DNA from: Brevibacillus dissolubilis | GTDB lineage: Bacteria > Bacillota > Bacilli > Brevibacillales > Brevibacillaceae | Direction of reading: 5' to 3' | Length of the DNA: 64,000 nucleotides | NCBI RefSeq assembly: GCF_006170445.1 | Contig: NZ_VCNA01000001.1 | Span: forward strand, 310,001 to 374,000 | In this document: piece after piece, positions 1 to 10,336 of the stretch | Position numbering within the stretch: position 1 is the stretch's first letter | Layout: each line of letters begins with the position of its first letter | The notes under the pieces: model-generated | Told to the model about the DNA's origin: nothing | Databases searched by the model: none | Seen by the model: only the letters and a program-made list of their open reading frames with translations | Made by a program: the position numbers and the translations under genes

Positions 1-33
1 TCGAATATCTCTTACATCTGTAGATTGACTCAT
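1..33 (-). CDS. Possible start of a gene running off the left edge
   Basis: On the minus strand an ATG at 33 opens a frame of 11 codons (MSQSTDVRDIR) that reaches the window edge without a stop. A GGGG-containing ribosome-site-like stretch lies about 11 bases upstream. Too little is visible to name a product, and the assignment rests only on the start context. Confidence 0.25.
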   Translation of the reverse strand, partial: MSQSTDVRDIR

Positions 34-96
34 TTATTTGATTACCCCTTCGCGTGTGATTTTGAAATGTGAAATATCATACGGGTCCACATGCAT
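34..96 (-). CDS. 20-codon mini-ORF just upstream of the left-edge gene
   Basis: A minus-strand ATG at 96 reads MHVDPYDISHFKITREGVIK and then TAA. The TAA directly abuts the ATG of the next frame, the spacing expected for translational coupling. A GGTGAGG stretch precedes the ATG but is only two bases away. It could be a short leader peptide, the remnant of a gene end, or chance; no family is recognised. Confidence 0.2.
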   Translation of the reverse strand: MHVDPYDISHFKITREGVIK

Positions 97-114
97 TGCC
101 TCACCGATCTAATG

Positions 115-160
115 GAATGGATATAACATAACTATATCCATTCGAGTAGTCATATGACTA
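115..160. promoter_or_regulatory. Two adjacent palindromes, operator-like
   Basis: Positions 115-125 (GAATGGATATA) and 133-143 form a perfect 11-bp inverted repeat with a 7-nt spacer. Positions 147-160 are a perfect 14-bp palindrome, TAGTCATATGACTA. They lie upstream of the minus-strand frames at 33 and 96 and upstream of the plus-strand GNAT fragment. The pairing suggests a binding site for a dimeric regulator; which one is unknown. The rest of 1-310 shows no other convincing gene. Confidence 0.4.
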
Positions 161-334
161 TTGACCCAAGTCATCATTTTCTCCGCGGGAAATCAGTCCC
201 AAACATTAAGGCGTCTAGGTTCACCGGATAAGTGGAGCGTATAGCATGTTCTCCTTCAAGTTCAACCCTACCAAAATTCATAAACTCTTCTTGCAAAGGA
301 GTCTAAATGAGATCTATCTTCTGAACAACCCCGC

Positions 335-874
335 TTGACGTTAAACCGAATCGCTCTCATCGAAAATGTGCTTACGAAACGATTCAAATTCTCCGAACCC
401 TTTTTCTTCCGTGCTCATGAGCCGGGTGACATGGGCTGGATTGTTCATAAACACGGCGTTCTCTATTCACAGGAGTATGGTTGGGACGAACGTTTTGAAG
501 CTCTTGTTTCGCAAATTGCGGCTGATTTTATAAACAACTATCATCCTCAAAAAGAACGGTGCTGGATCGCTGAAATGAATGGAGAAGTTGTAGGATCTGT
601 CCTGATCGTGCAAGAAAGTGAAGCGGTTGCTAAGCTCCGTCTACTCTTGGTTGATCCTAAGGCTCGTGGGTTGGGACTTGGCACACGGCTCACTGAAGAA
701 GCCATTCGCTTTGCTAAGCGAACAGGATATGAAAAGATCGTATTATGGACGAATCGTGTACTCAAGGAAGCCAGACACATCTACGAAAAGTTAGGATTTA
801 AACTGATAGCTGAAGAAAAACATAACAGCTTTGGTCATGAACTTGTCGGAGAAACTTGGGAGTTAACCCTTTGA
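335..874 (+). CDS. GNAT acetyltransferase, truncated relic of a MarR-GNAT fusion
   Basis: The 179-residue product is a GNAT N-acetyltransferase. It carries the acetyl-CoA loop (RGLGLGTRL, about residue 110) and a C-terminal block ending in GHELVGETWEL, which is typical of bifunctional MarR-GNAT proteins. Those are about 300 residues long, with an N-terminal winged helix. Here only the last MarR-like helix region (LSSEQPRLTLNRIALIENVL, read from 314) precedes the GNAT part, and the frame is closed by TGA at 308-310. A good ribosome site (AAAGGAG) serves an ATG at 307 that reads only five codons. The nominal start is TTG at 335 with no clear ribosome site. The MarR half therefore looks deleted. 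The catalytic half is intact, but whether it is made is uncertain. Confidence 0.65.
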   Translation: MTLNRIALIENVLTKRFKFSEPFFFRAHEPGDMGWIVHKHGVLYSQEYGWDERFEALVSQIAADFINNYHPQKERCWIAEMNGEVVGSVLIVQESEAVAKLRLLLVDPKARGLGLGTRLTEEAIRFAKRTGYEKIVLWTNRVLKEARHIYEKLGFKLIAEEKHNSFGHELVGETWELTL

Positions 875-900
875 TATATGTTTTTTGCCTACACGTAAAA

Positions 901-935
901 AGAGATGCTCCTCCTCTGGGAACATCTCTTTTCTT
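901..935. terminator. Bidirectional terminator between convergent genes
   Basis: AGAGATGCTCC and GGGAACATCTCT form a stem with T-rich flanks on both strands. It separates the GNAT fragment from the convergent HNH gene. Confidence 0.75.
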
Positions 936-954
936 TATAAATCTCTTCTTCGGC

Positions 955-2706
955 TTACTCGCCCGTATATTTATTCTCACGGTGCCAGCGAAGATATGCT
1001 TTTTGTCCCTCTGTCGCTTTGATGCGGGGACTTGTATCATCAATGAAGTAACCCAATGATTCCTCATCCAGCTGTGGAGAGATGATGGTAGCCCCATCGT
1101 CAGCAAAAGCAAGCCGACCCTGATCAAATAACGCGTAATGATTGTGGCACAGCAAAAGGCCGTTATCCACATCGGAACGCTCTTGGTCGCTTGATTCGCT
1201 CCACGGCTTGATATGCGTGGCCACCAGCAGATGCTCATTGGCAATCGCACACAGCTTGCAATTCGCTTCCACGGACATGAGCTGCTGTTTAAAGGAAGAC
1301 TGGCTGATTCGATGCTTGATCAGCAGCTCTTTTTCAGCGGGAGTGATCTCCGTGCTGTCGATGGCAGGCTGGTCAGGTGCAGTGAGCGCTTCTTGGACAT
1401 CTGCAATGTTCGGAGTGTCCTGAGCGGATGGCAGCTCCGTAGCAGACTCGGTCACAGATACCGCTTGGGCAGTTTCCACTGGCGTTGGTGCCGATTCGGC
1501 GATAATTGCCGAGATCACGGACTCATCTGCCCGCTCCGGTTCAGCTGTGTCTGCTGTAGTGGCAGCCTCCCCTTCGTCGGAAGCGGCTTCTCGGACATCC
1601 GCAGGCGTAGAAATGATCGCCGAGATGTGACTCTCGTCAGCTGTTTTCTGTACAGCTACGCTATCGTTGACATCGTTCATTCCAGCGGCTACAGTATCTG
1701 CTACTGCCTCCGTTACTGGAACAGTCGTTGTCGTCACATCCGTTGCTGATTCAGTTGCAGCTGCATTCGGAGACATTGCCTCCGCGCTCTGAACTGGAGT
1801 TGGGTCACTCTGCTCCGGCTGATTTGTCTGCTCTTGCTGACCAACCTGATCCTGCCCCTCTGCCCGTCCGGCATCCTCCGCTCCCCCGTCCGCATCCTTC
1901 TGCGCAAAAACCGTCTGATACAGCGCCTTCAATCCCTCCAACGGCTCATTCTCCCACTGTTCCCCATTCGCCGGGTCTGGTCTGAAATGAACCATCGAGA
2001 TATCGTTGAGGCTCGCATTCGGATTATGCTCGAACAGCATCTGCATCACCCGTTTTTTCGATGGGTTGAGCAGCTGTTTGGAGGTGGTGTGCTTCAAGGT
2101 CACCTTATCAACGATCTTGTGATTCTCAAGCAAAATCACTTGATAACGGAACGGACCAGCCTCGTTTGTTTCCCAGAATCTTTTTACGGTCAACAAATGA
2201 TATACCGTGTCGCGATCCTTCACATACAGCTTGCGGGTAAGGCCCCGTTGCAGCATTTCATCAACGGTCTCGTCCTTCGCAGCTTTGGTCTTCGTACCAG
2301 TTTTCGTCTGTTGCTTGGCAGCCCGCTCCGGCTTTGGCTTCGTGATCTTGGGCAGCTCCACCAAAAAATCGTCCCAGCCTTCATAAGCAAAAACCTGGTC
2401 CCTCTGCTCTTCATAAAAAGGGACCCACTGGCTGCCCGGCAAATTGGGATGTCCCATCTCATCAGCGATTCTCGTAAAAAAAAGCTCGCTCGGTAAATGT
2501 GTCGTCTGCGTCAGCACGATCGATGACAAAGGCGGCCGGTTGCTGCGGATGCATCTCATCGAAATCTCCGACACCGGCTCGTTCAGGCCTTGTGGGCTGA
2601 CGGCTCCCCCCAGGGATTTACTGAGCTGACCATACTCAATCGTTTTCTGGTCTTTCGCGGACTGAATAAGAATCGTGCTGATTCGATGCAAGAGTTTCTC
2701 GTTCAT
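955..2706 (-). CDS. HNH endonuclease-domain protein with long disordered linker
   Basis: The protein has 583 residues. The C-terminal ~130 residues are an HNH domain of the restriction-endonuclease-associated type: C-x2-C (CKLC), the core ATHIKPW, a DVDNGLLLCHNHYALFD segment and a final basic region. Residues 1-120 form an alpha/beta domain (ends near WDDFLVEL). Residues ~155-275 form a second folded domain (RKLYVKDRDTVYHLL...). Between them and the HNH lie ~150 residues rich in A, E, T, D and Q, expected to be disordered, in which ADES(H/V)ISAII occurs twice. AGGAGGAG lies upstream of ATG 2706. The gene stands alone, with no methylase or partner helicase next to it. DNA or RNA cleavage is inferred from the HNH fold; the biological role is unknown, and defence is possible. 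Confidence 0.75.
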   Translation of the reverse strand: MNEKLLHRISTILIQSAKDQKTIEYGQLSKSLGGAVSPQGLNEPVSEISMRCIRSNRPPLSSIVLTQTTHLPSELFFTRIADEMGHPNLPGSQWVPFYEEQRDQVFAYEGWDDFLVELPKITKPKPERAAKQQTKTGTKTKAAKDETVDEMLQRGLTRKLYVKDRDTVYHLLTVKRFWETNEAGPFRYQVILLENHKIVDKVTLKHTTSKQLLNPSKKRVMQMLFEHNPNASLNDISMVHFRPDPANGEQWENEPLEGLKALYQTVFAQKDADGGAEDAGRAEGQDQVGQQEQTNQPEQSDPTPVQSAEAMSPNAAATESATDVTTTTVPVTEAVADTVAAGMNDVNDSVAVQKTADESHISAIISTPADVREAASDEGEAATTADTAEPERADESVISAIIAESAPTPVETAQAVSVTESATELPSAQDTPNIADVQEALTAPDQPAIDSTEITPAEKELLIKHRISQSSFKQQLMSVEANCKLCAIANEHLLVATHIKPWSESSDQERSDVDNGLLLCHNHYALFDQGRLAFADDGATIISPQLDEESLGYFIDDTSPRIKATEGQKAYLRWHRENKYTGE

Positions 2707-2917
2707 GGAATCGCTCTCCTCCTATTCGCTGTACATTTCATGTTACGCATATGAGCGTCGATTGATCATAACCATAACCCGTATTTTGTGAATCTCATGG
2801 TTCTGCCCGGACCTGCCAATCCGCAAAAAGGTTGCTTCCTGTCACTGTTCCGCGCTTACACCCAACTGCTTTAGCTTGCCCAAACCATTCCTTCTTCAAA
2901 ACGTTTTTCCGGCAGAA
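2707..2917. other. Gene-free spacer
   Basis: About 210 bases separate the HNH gene from the methyltransferase relic. I see no hairpin with a T-run and no credible short gene here. Confidence 0.4.
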
Positions 2918-3440
2918 TCATCCATGTTTTCGTCCCGTCAACACGAACCGTTTCGCCGTCGTCCGAATTCCTTTTTCCGTCTGATTCGCCGCGATGAATT
3001 CCATCAGCCGGTCAACATCACCGTCGACCTCACCAAAGTGCGGGATGATCGGCGTATGCTTCAAAAGAAAAATCAAGTCCTTTGGCGACTGATAATATTC
3101 GGTCACGGTGTATTCAAGCGCTTCCAATTCAAGGAAGCCGACTTTCTGCATGTCCTCCATGCAGGTCGCTAGCAATTGACCGTCCGGCACTCCATAAGAC
3201 TGGCCTCGACCAAAAGCCTCCTTCAGATTCTGCTTATCCGACTCGGCCACCTGCTGTGTCAGGAAGAGGCCGCCACTTTGGAGCACCCGGAACACCTGAC
3301 CCGCGTCAAAAGGACAATGCCCGCTCAAACAGGTCTGGGTGATTCCCTTCTGACGTGCATTTGATTTTATGAAAGTCCCAGCCATTTTGGAATCCTATTG
3401 CCTGATAAAATTGCTCATAATCAAAATCGAATGAGTTCAC
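2918..3440 (-). pseudogene. Class I SAM-dependent methyltransferase, frameshifted with internal deletion
   Basis: A GTG at 3440 with an excellent AGGAGGGG site opens NSFDFDYEQFYQAIGFQNGW..., the usual N-terminus of a SAM methyltransferase family. It stops at about 3306 after ...FERALSF. The family's second half continues in another frame: CPFDAGQVFRVLQSGGLFLTQQV, then GRGQSYGV, LLFLLKHTPIIP-like and a C-terminal RFVLTGRK, ending at 2918. The glycine-rich SAM-binding loop and roughly 60-80 residues expected between these parts are absent. The gene is thus broken by a deletion plus frameshift. The longest intact frame (ATG 3385, 155 residues) lacks cofactor binding and is unlikely to be an enzyme. 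Confidence 0.75.
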
Positions 3441-3455
3441 TACTGCTGCCCCTCC

Positions 3456-4046
3456 TTATTGGATTGGCATAAAGCTTACTTTCCAGACACCTTGGCTGTT
3501 TTGGCGCATCTGAAAGCCGATGAATTCACCGTTCTCCGCCGGGATCTTGAGATATCCCGTTGCTTTGGATGTGTGGATGAATTCGGGTTGATCTACCTCT
3601 GCATAAAAAGGAAGAAGCGGATTTGCCGATTGATCAGTCTTTTGTGCCTGCAGATGCTCTTCCCGGCTCCATCGGACGTACTCTGGGTCATCTATGTACA
3701 ATTCATATTGCGTTTCCCAATCGTTGGCCTGTTCGGCATGCAGATACAGCTTCGCTATCGTAAGCGGTGCCGCCTGCTTCAGCACAAGGTCATCGTAATG
3801 GGAGGTAAGAAAAGCTTCGTATAGGCTGTTCTCTTCTTCTGTCAGATGCAGCATGCCTTTGGATACATGCTGATCCTTACCGGGGGTCACAAGCTGTTCC
3901 TGAGAAGCACTAGGTGTTGCCTCTGCTGCAGTTGATTGTAGCTGTACTTGGCTGGTGTTCTGCTGGACGGTCTCCTCCGAACAAGCCGAAATCAACGTCG
4001 ACAGCACAACCGTACCAAGCAGGAGAGACGGTTTGACAGCTTTCAA
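3456..4046 (-). CDS. Predicted lipoprotein of unknown function
   Basis: The protein has a lipoprotein signal: positive N-terminus, hydrophobic stretch LLLGTVVLSTLIS, and lipobox SAC at about residue 22. A low-complexity Gln/Ser/Thr spacer follows, then a ~140-residue domain with LYEAFLTSHYDDL and YIDDPEYVRWSREEH. It should be lipid-anchored on the outer face of the membrane. I chose TTG at 4046 because GAGGTG sits 6-7 bases upstream; the GTG at 4055 lies inside that ribosome site. The domain is not recognised. Confidence 0.7.
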   Translation of the reverse strand: MKAVKPSLLLGTVVLSTLISACSEETVQQNTSQVQLQSTAAEATPSASQEQLVTPGKDQHVSKGMLHLTEEENSLYEAFLTSHYDDLVLKQAAPLTIAKLYLHAEQANDWETQYELYIDDPEYVRWSREEHLQAQKTDQSANPLLPFYAEVDQPEFIHTSKATGYLKIPAENGEFIGFQMRQNSQGVWKVSFMPIQ

Positions 4047-4184
4047 AAGAATCACCTCAGGAAGTTAAGACGCAACAGCAGAAAAATGGTTTCACAAAAA
4101 AACGGGGGTAACTCCAAAATAGTAGCATAAAAAAGAAGCCTTCACCACCAATTGATATAATCAATTCTGCGCAGAAAAGCCAGA

Positions 4185-4216
4185 TAAAAAAATAGGAGCC
4201 TGGCAGTCTGCCAAGC
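4185..4216 (-). terminator. Terminator downstream of fliK
   Basis: On the minus strand GCTTGGC-AGACT-GCCAGGC is followed by TCCTATTTTTTTA. It lies about 50 bases after the fliK stop. Confidence 0.6.
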
Positions 4217-4265
4217 CCAAAATTTTGTTTCGTGTAAGTGAATTTTTGGTCTGCAAAGAAACGGT

Positions 4266-5486
4266 CTACAGCGCAATGTCGATGTTCCCTCGTGTCTTAG
4301 CTGCAGACCCCTGTGTGCCCTGCGCGGTCTGTATTGCGGCATCAAAAGTGCTCTCTGCTGTCTCATTCTGTTGATTCTGATTCTGCTGTTGCTGTTGGGA
4401 TTGCTCACGAGCCTGCTCCCGTTGGCTGTTCATATCGAATCCTTGCTGCTGTTGGTGGTTTTGTGGCTGATGGGTTACTTCCAGCTTGTCTACATTGAGC
4501 CCCTGCTGGACGAGTGCGGTACGGAGCTGGGAAAGCTGGTTGTCGATGATGTCTTTGCTCGCCGCATTATCTGCGACGAAGTGAGCGGTGATCAGACCAT
4601 TCTCCACGGTGATTTTGACATTGACCTGACCCAGTGCCTGTGGATGCAGGATCAGCTTCGTCTCGGTGACACCATTCAAGCCCGCGATCTTCATCTGACG
4701 GACAAATACATCTGACACCTCATGCCCAAACTGTGCGGCACGGACGGTGTATCCTTGTGCGGCTTGCAGTCCGGAGTTGTTGGCAGATGAATGGGATGAA
4801 GACAGGTTGACTGCCGTGCCGTTGGTGATCTGCTGTGTGTCCTCGGTCCCTTCTGCGCCAGTGCCCGCTTGATTGACACCCTGTTGTTTGTCAGAAAGCA
4901 TCTCGGTCTGGTACATGGACAATGCATGGTGGACACGCATGGTTTGAATCGGAGTGACACCTTGCTGCTGTTCTTCTGTGTTCGCCTGTGTCATCTGTAT
5001 GTGGATAGGGGCCAGCACTTTGCCTTCCCATGGACCCTGCGCTTTTTTCACGAGATTTTTTAATGCCTGCAGGAAGTCATTGGCTTGATGGGCCGTCAGC
5101 TCTTGGAGTTGCTGTGGGCTAAGCTGTTGCAGCTGCTCCAGCAATGGCGTAAGCTTCGAGGCAAGGTTCAGACCTGTTTTACCATCGAGCAGAGCTGCTG
5201 CGTAATCCTGTACCTGCTCCTGTTGGAGTGGATTGAGCTGATCGGTCCCTTGCAGCATAGAGCCCAGCATCGCCATAAGCTCTTCCAAGCCTTGCAGGTC
5301 TTCTGGGTTGATCTCCTTCGGCAGTTCTGGCAACAGTTCCGCCTGTTCGAGCAGGAGCAGCGCATTGCCGATCTGCGAAGCAAACATACCCTGAATTGCT
5401 TCATTCCCGGTAGCTGTGGACGTCAGGTTCGGATTGGCAGACCCTGTTTTGCTTTGGATTTGCCCCTTTAGTTGAGATACATTCAT
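4266..5486 (-). CDS. fliK: Flagellar hook-length control protein FliK
   Basis: The 406-residue protein has the FliK layout. A low-complexity Gln/Leu-rich N-terminal ruler region covers roughly residues 1-250, and a conserved C-terminal domain has LILHPQALGQVNVKI, VTVENGLITAHF and LRTALVQQGLNVDKLEV. The tail is very Gln/Asn rich. FliK measures the hook and switches the export gate from rod/hook to filament substrates. Start: ATG 5486 behind GTGAGGAT. Unusually, no other flagellar gene is near; fliK normally lies inside the large fla/che operon. The neighbours here are a lipoprotein and the glp regulon. Confidence 0.85.
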   Translation of the reverse strand: MNVSQLKGQIQSKTGSANPNLTSTATGNEAIQGMFASQIGNALLLLEQAELLPELPKEINPEDLQGLEELMAMLGSMLQGTDQLNPLQQEQVQDYAAALLDGKTGLNLASKLTPLLEQLQQLSPQQLQELTAHQANDFLQALKNLVKKAQGPWEGKVLAPIHIQMTQANTEEQQQGVTPIQTMRVHHALSMYQTEMLSDKQQGVNQAGTGAEGTEDTQQITNGTAVNLSSSHSSANNSGLQAAQGYTVRAAQFGHEVSDVFVRQMKIAGLNGVTETKLILHPQALGQVNVKITVENGLITAHFVADNAASKDIIDNQLSQLRTALVQQGLNVDKLEVTHQPQNHQQQQGFDMNSQREQAREQSQQQQQNQNQQNETAESTFDAAIQTAQGTQGSAAKTRGNIDIAL

Positions 5487-5680
5487 ATCCTCACTTCCCT
5501 TTGACTTTGAATGGTTGTGGCTATAACAGCAGGGTTATTGGTTTTTTTACGAATCTGGGCAACGATTTGATAGATGTGGAGAAATCTTTGTATTTTTAAT
5601 TACAGTGAAAAAATTGTACCTATGTTCATTTCCCACTCTGGTGTTTGTTTAATCTGTTTTTTTCTGGCATGGGGGTGGGG

Positions 5681-5770
5681 AGAGAGGAAGAGGAGCATCT
5701 GTCTTCCAGTCGCCTTTCCCTCACGTTGTTCGGCCGGTCTTCTTACAGACAGATGCTCCTCTTCCTCTCT
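5681..5770. repeat. Palindromic element copy A (conserved core, unique stem)
   Basis: Arms 5681-5704 and 5747-5770 are perfectly complementary over 24 bp. They enclose the core seen in four other copies: CCAGTCGCCTTTCCC on one side and CGGCCGGTCTTCTTAC on the other. The element lies in the ~470-base gap between fliK and glpD. The remainder of 5487-5807 has no recognisable gene. Confidence 0.85.
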
Positions 5771-5807
5771 GCGGTGGTATGGGGATGGAAAGATAAAAGA
5801 CAAATGA

Positions 5808-5841
5808 AAAAAGACTGCGAGAGGTTTCTCGGCAGTCTTTT
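5808..5841 (-). terminator. glpD terminator
   Basis: AAAGACTGC(C)GAGA and its complement form a strong hairpin followed by six T on the minus strand. It sits about 120 bases past the glpD stop. Confidence 0.8.
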
Positions 5842-5957
5842 GCTTGGAGTTTTGTTGTAGTTTCCTTGTAGTTTTAGTTTCCTGCATGTTTTGGGATTAA
5901 ACGATCGTTTAACTTTTTTTTATTTATGGCAGAGTGAGACTCTTAGGTGTATTCGTA

Positions 5958-7682
5958 TTACATCGCATTGGAAAAACGGTTGCTCTCATCCTGTGGGACG
6001 ACGGCGTCGTAGAGGTGCATGTCGAGTTCGCGGAGGTGCGCTTCGCGTTCGGATTGGGTCCAGTTGAGGTAGTGGCTCATGAAGTCGATGACTGGGAGTT
6101 TCCAGGTCTGTACCCAGGCGATATCGAAAAAGAGTGCCCCGGTACGTCTAATGAAGAAATCGATTGGCTTGACGGTCATTTCGGACTCGATGGCGTAGAT
6201 CAGAGAGGCGTAGAGGTCGGCTGGGAGTCCGTGGGTGTCCACTTTTCCGCCTTCGCGTTGCTGTGCTTTATTTTTCTGGTTGCTTGGCAGGTAGCGGTAG
6301 ACCTCTTCGGTGTTGGAGCCGTAGAGGCGAACCAGTTTTTCGGCCTGTTGGGAGGTGAGTCCGTAGCTGATGCCTTCTTTTGTTTTGCGGGCGACGAAGG
6401 CTTCGTAATAGGCCGAGCCGCCTACATCGCCGCCGGAGATCGGGAGGTGTTTGGTGCGGCATGGGGAGAAATGGCCTTGCCCTGCTTCCGCGAGCAGTTT
6501 GGAGACCAGATCGACGACCATCTCGGCCATTTTGCGGTACCCAGTCAGCTTGCCTCCGGCGATCGTGATCAGTCCGGACGGGGATTGCCAGATTTCATCC
6601 TTGCGCGAGATTTCGGAGGCGCTTTTGCCTTCTTCGGAGATCAGCGGGCGTACACCGGCCCAGCTGGACTCGACATCTGCTTCCGTGATTTTGACCGTTG
6701 GAAACATGAAATTAATCGCATCGAGCACATATTGACGATCCGCTTTGGTCATGCGCGGATGGGAGGTATCCTCTTGGAAAAAGGTATCGGTCGTGCCCAC
6801 ATACGTCTTTTCACCGCGCGGGATGGCGAACACCATGCGCTTGTCAGGCGTGTCAAAATAGATCGCCTGCTGCAGCGGGAACCGCTTGCGGTCGATGACG
6901 AGGTGGATCCCTTTGGTCAGCTGCAGGGTTTTGCCTTTTTTGGAGCCGTCCAGTTCACGCAGCTTGTCGACCCATGGGCCTGTGGCATTGACGATTTTTT
7001 TGGCATTCACCTGATACGTCTTGCCGTCGAACATATCCTTGACCAGAACTCCTGTAATCAGGCCATGATCATACAGCAGCTCTTCCGCTTTGGCGTAGTT
7101 GATCGCTGTTGCCCCGTGTGACACAGCGGCCTTCATCACTTCGATGGTCAGACGCGCATCATCTGTGCGGTATTCCACATAGTAGCCGCCGCCCAAGAGA
7201 CCTTGTTGTTTGAGCAGTGGCTCCTTGGCAAGTGTCGTCTGTATATTCAGCATTTGGCGTCTTTCCTGGCTTTTCACACCTGCCAGATAATCGTAGACGC
7301 GCAGACCCACCGAGGTGCTGAACTTGCCGAACGTTCCGCCTTGGTGGATCGGCAGCAGCATCCATTCCGGGGTCGTGACGTGCGGTCCGTTTTCATACAC
7401 GATCGCACGCTCCTTGCCGACCTCTGCCACCATGCCTACTTCGAATTGCTTCAGGTAGCGAAGCCCGCCATGTACCAGCTTGGTGGATCGGCTGGATGTC
7501 CCCGCCGCAAAATCCTGCATCTCGATCAAAGCCGTCTTCATCCCACGGGTCGCCGCATCCAGCGCGATCCCCGCTCCGGTAATCCCCCCGCCGATGACTA
7601 AGAGATCATAGGTGATGGTCTGCATCTGCTCCAGCATTTCACTGCGGTTTTTGCTTGAAAATGTTGATGTTTGGGTTGTCAT
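5958..7682 (-). CDS. glpD: Aerobic glycerol-3-phosphate dehydrogenase GlpD
   Basis: The 574-residue flavoprotein has the FAD-binding motif VIGGGITGAGIALDAATRG near residue 30 and the family block GTSSRSTKLVHGGLRYL. A C-terminal DAO_C-type domain follows; the length is normal for the family. It oxidises sn-glycerol 3-phosphate to dihydroxyacetone phosphate at the membrane and passes electrons to quinone. It is the last gene of the glp cluster and has its own promoter and a leader terminator (7716-7781). That is the arrangement used by the antiterminator GlpP, which is encoded at 10337. Ribosome site GGAGGCACTACC precedes ATG 7682. Confidence 0.95.
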   Translation of the reverse strand: MTTQTSTFSSKNRSEMLEQMQTITYDLLVIGGGITGAGIALDAATRGMKTALIEMQDFAAGTSSRSTKLVHGGLRYLKQFEVGMVAEVGKERAIVYENGPHVTTPEWMLLPIHQGGTFGKFSTSVGLRVYDYLAGVKSQERRQMLNIQTTLAKEPLLKQQGLLGGGYYVEYRTDDARLTIEVMKAAVSHGATAINYAKAEELLYDHGLITGVLVKDMFDGKTYQVNAKKIVNATGPWVDKLRELDGSKKGKTLQLTKGIHLVIDRKRFPLQQAIYFDTPDKRMVFAIPRGEKTYVGTTDTFFQEDTSHPRMTKADRQYVLDAINFMFPTVKITEADVESSWAGVRPLISEEGKSASEISRKDEIWQSPSGLITIAGGKLTGYRKMAEMVVDLVSKLLAEAGQGHFSPCRTKHLPISGGDVGGSAYYEAFVARKTKEGISYGLTSQQAEKLVRLYGSNTEEVYRYLPSNQKNKAQQREGGKVDTHGLPADLYASLIYAIESEMTVKPIDFFIRRTGALFFDIAWVQTWKLPVIDFMSHYLNWTQSEREAHLRELDMHLYDAVVPQDESNRFSNAM

Positions 7683-7715
7683 GGTAGTGCCTCCTTTTTT
7701 TGCATCCCATGCCCG

Positions 7716-7781
7716 AGAAAAAGAAAAAGAGAGACCACGATATACACGCTAGCACTTGGCCATCGTGACATGTGGTCTCTC
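7716..7781 (-). terminator. glpD leader terminator, likely GlpP-controlled
   Basis: In the glpD 5' leader, GAGAGACCAC pairs with GTGGTCTCTC and is followed on the minus strand by TTTTTCTTTTTC. The internal loop also pairs partly (GTCACGAT/GTATATCG region). In B. subtilis GlpP with glycerol-3-phosphate lets polymerase read through an equivalent leader terminator. Presence of glpP in this cluster supports the same role here. Confidence 0.8.
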
Positions 7782-7812
7782 CTAAGCTCCGGACAATTAT
7801 TAACTTGTGATC

Positions 7813-10184
<2,372 letters not shown>

Positions 10185-10216
10185 GATAACTCCCCCTTTT
10201 TTTGTCAATGAGGACA

Positions 10217-10271
10217 CAAAAAAAGAGACCCCAACAAACGCCCTGTAAAAAAGGCGGTCATTGTGGATCTC
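10217..10271 (-). terminator. glpF leader terminator, likely GlpP-controlled
   Basis: On the minus strand GAGATCC-ACAA pairs with TTGT-T-GGGGTCTC, with an inner GCC/GGC, followed by seven T. It lies between the promoter and the glpF start. It parallels the glpD leader, so both transcripts probably need GlpP plus glycerol-3-phosphate for read-through. Confidence 0.8.
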
Positions 10272-10304
10272 CGTTTCTCCGTCACTCGTATTAACTTGAA
10301 GCCT

Positions 10305-10333
10305 ATGGTAACAGCTGATGAAAGCGTTGTCAA
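10305..10333 (-). promoter_or_regulatory. glpFK promoter (sigma-A)
   Basis: On the minus strand: TTGACA (10328-10333), 17-nt spacer, TACCAT (10305-10310). The start point would fall about 110-120 bases before glpF, upstream of the leader hairpin. Confidence 0.8.
10319..10332. promoter_or_regulatory. cre box for CcpA at the glpF promoter
   Basis: TGAAAGCGTTGTCA matches the consensus TGWAANCGNTNWCA at every defined position. It overlaps the -35 box of the glpF promoter, so CcpA-HPr(Ser-P) should block initiation when a preferred sugar is present. Confidence 0.85.
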
Positions 10334-10336
10334 CGA

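Noticed and set aside
1213-1749. Plus-strand frame opposite the HNH linker
   Set aside because: The mirrored low-complexity coding of the disordered linker yields several antisense frames with no start signals.
5934-7121. Plus-strand open frame of 395 codons across glpD
   Set aside because: It is antisense to glpD, whose protein has full family motifs. The antisense product has no recognisable domain and no ribosome site.
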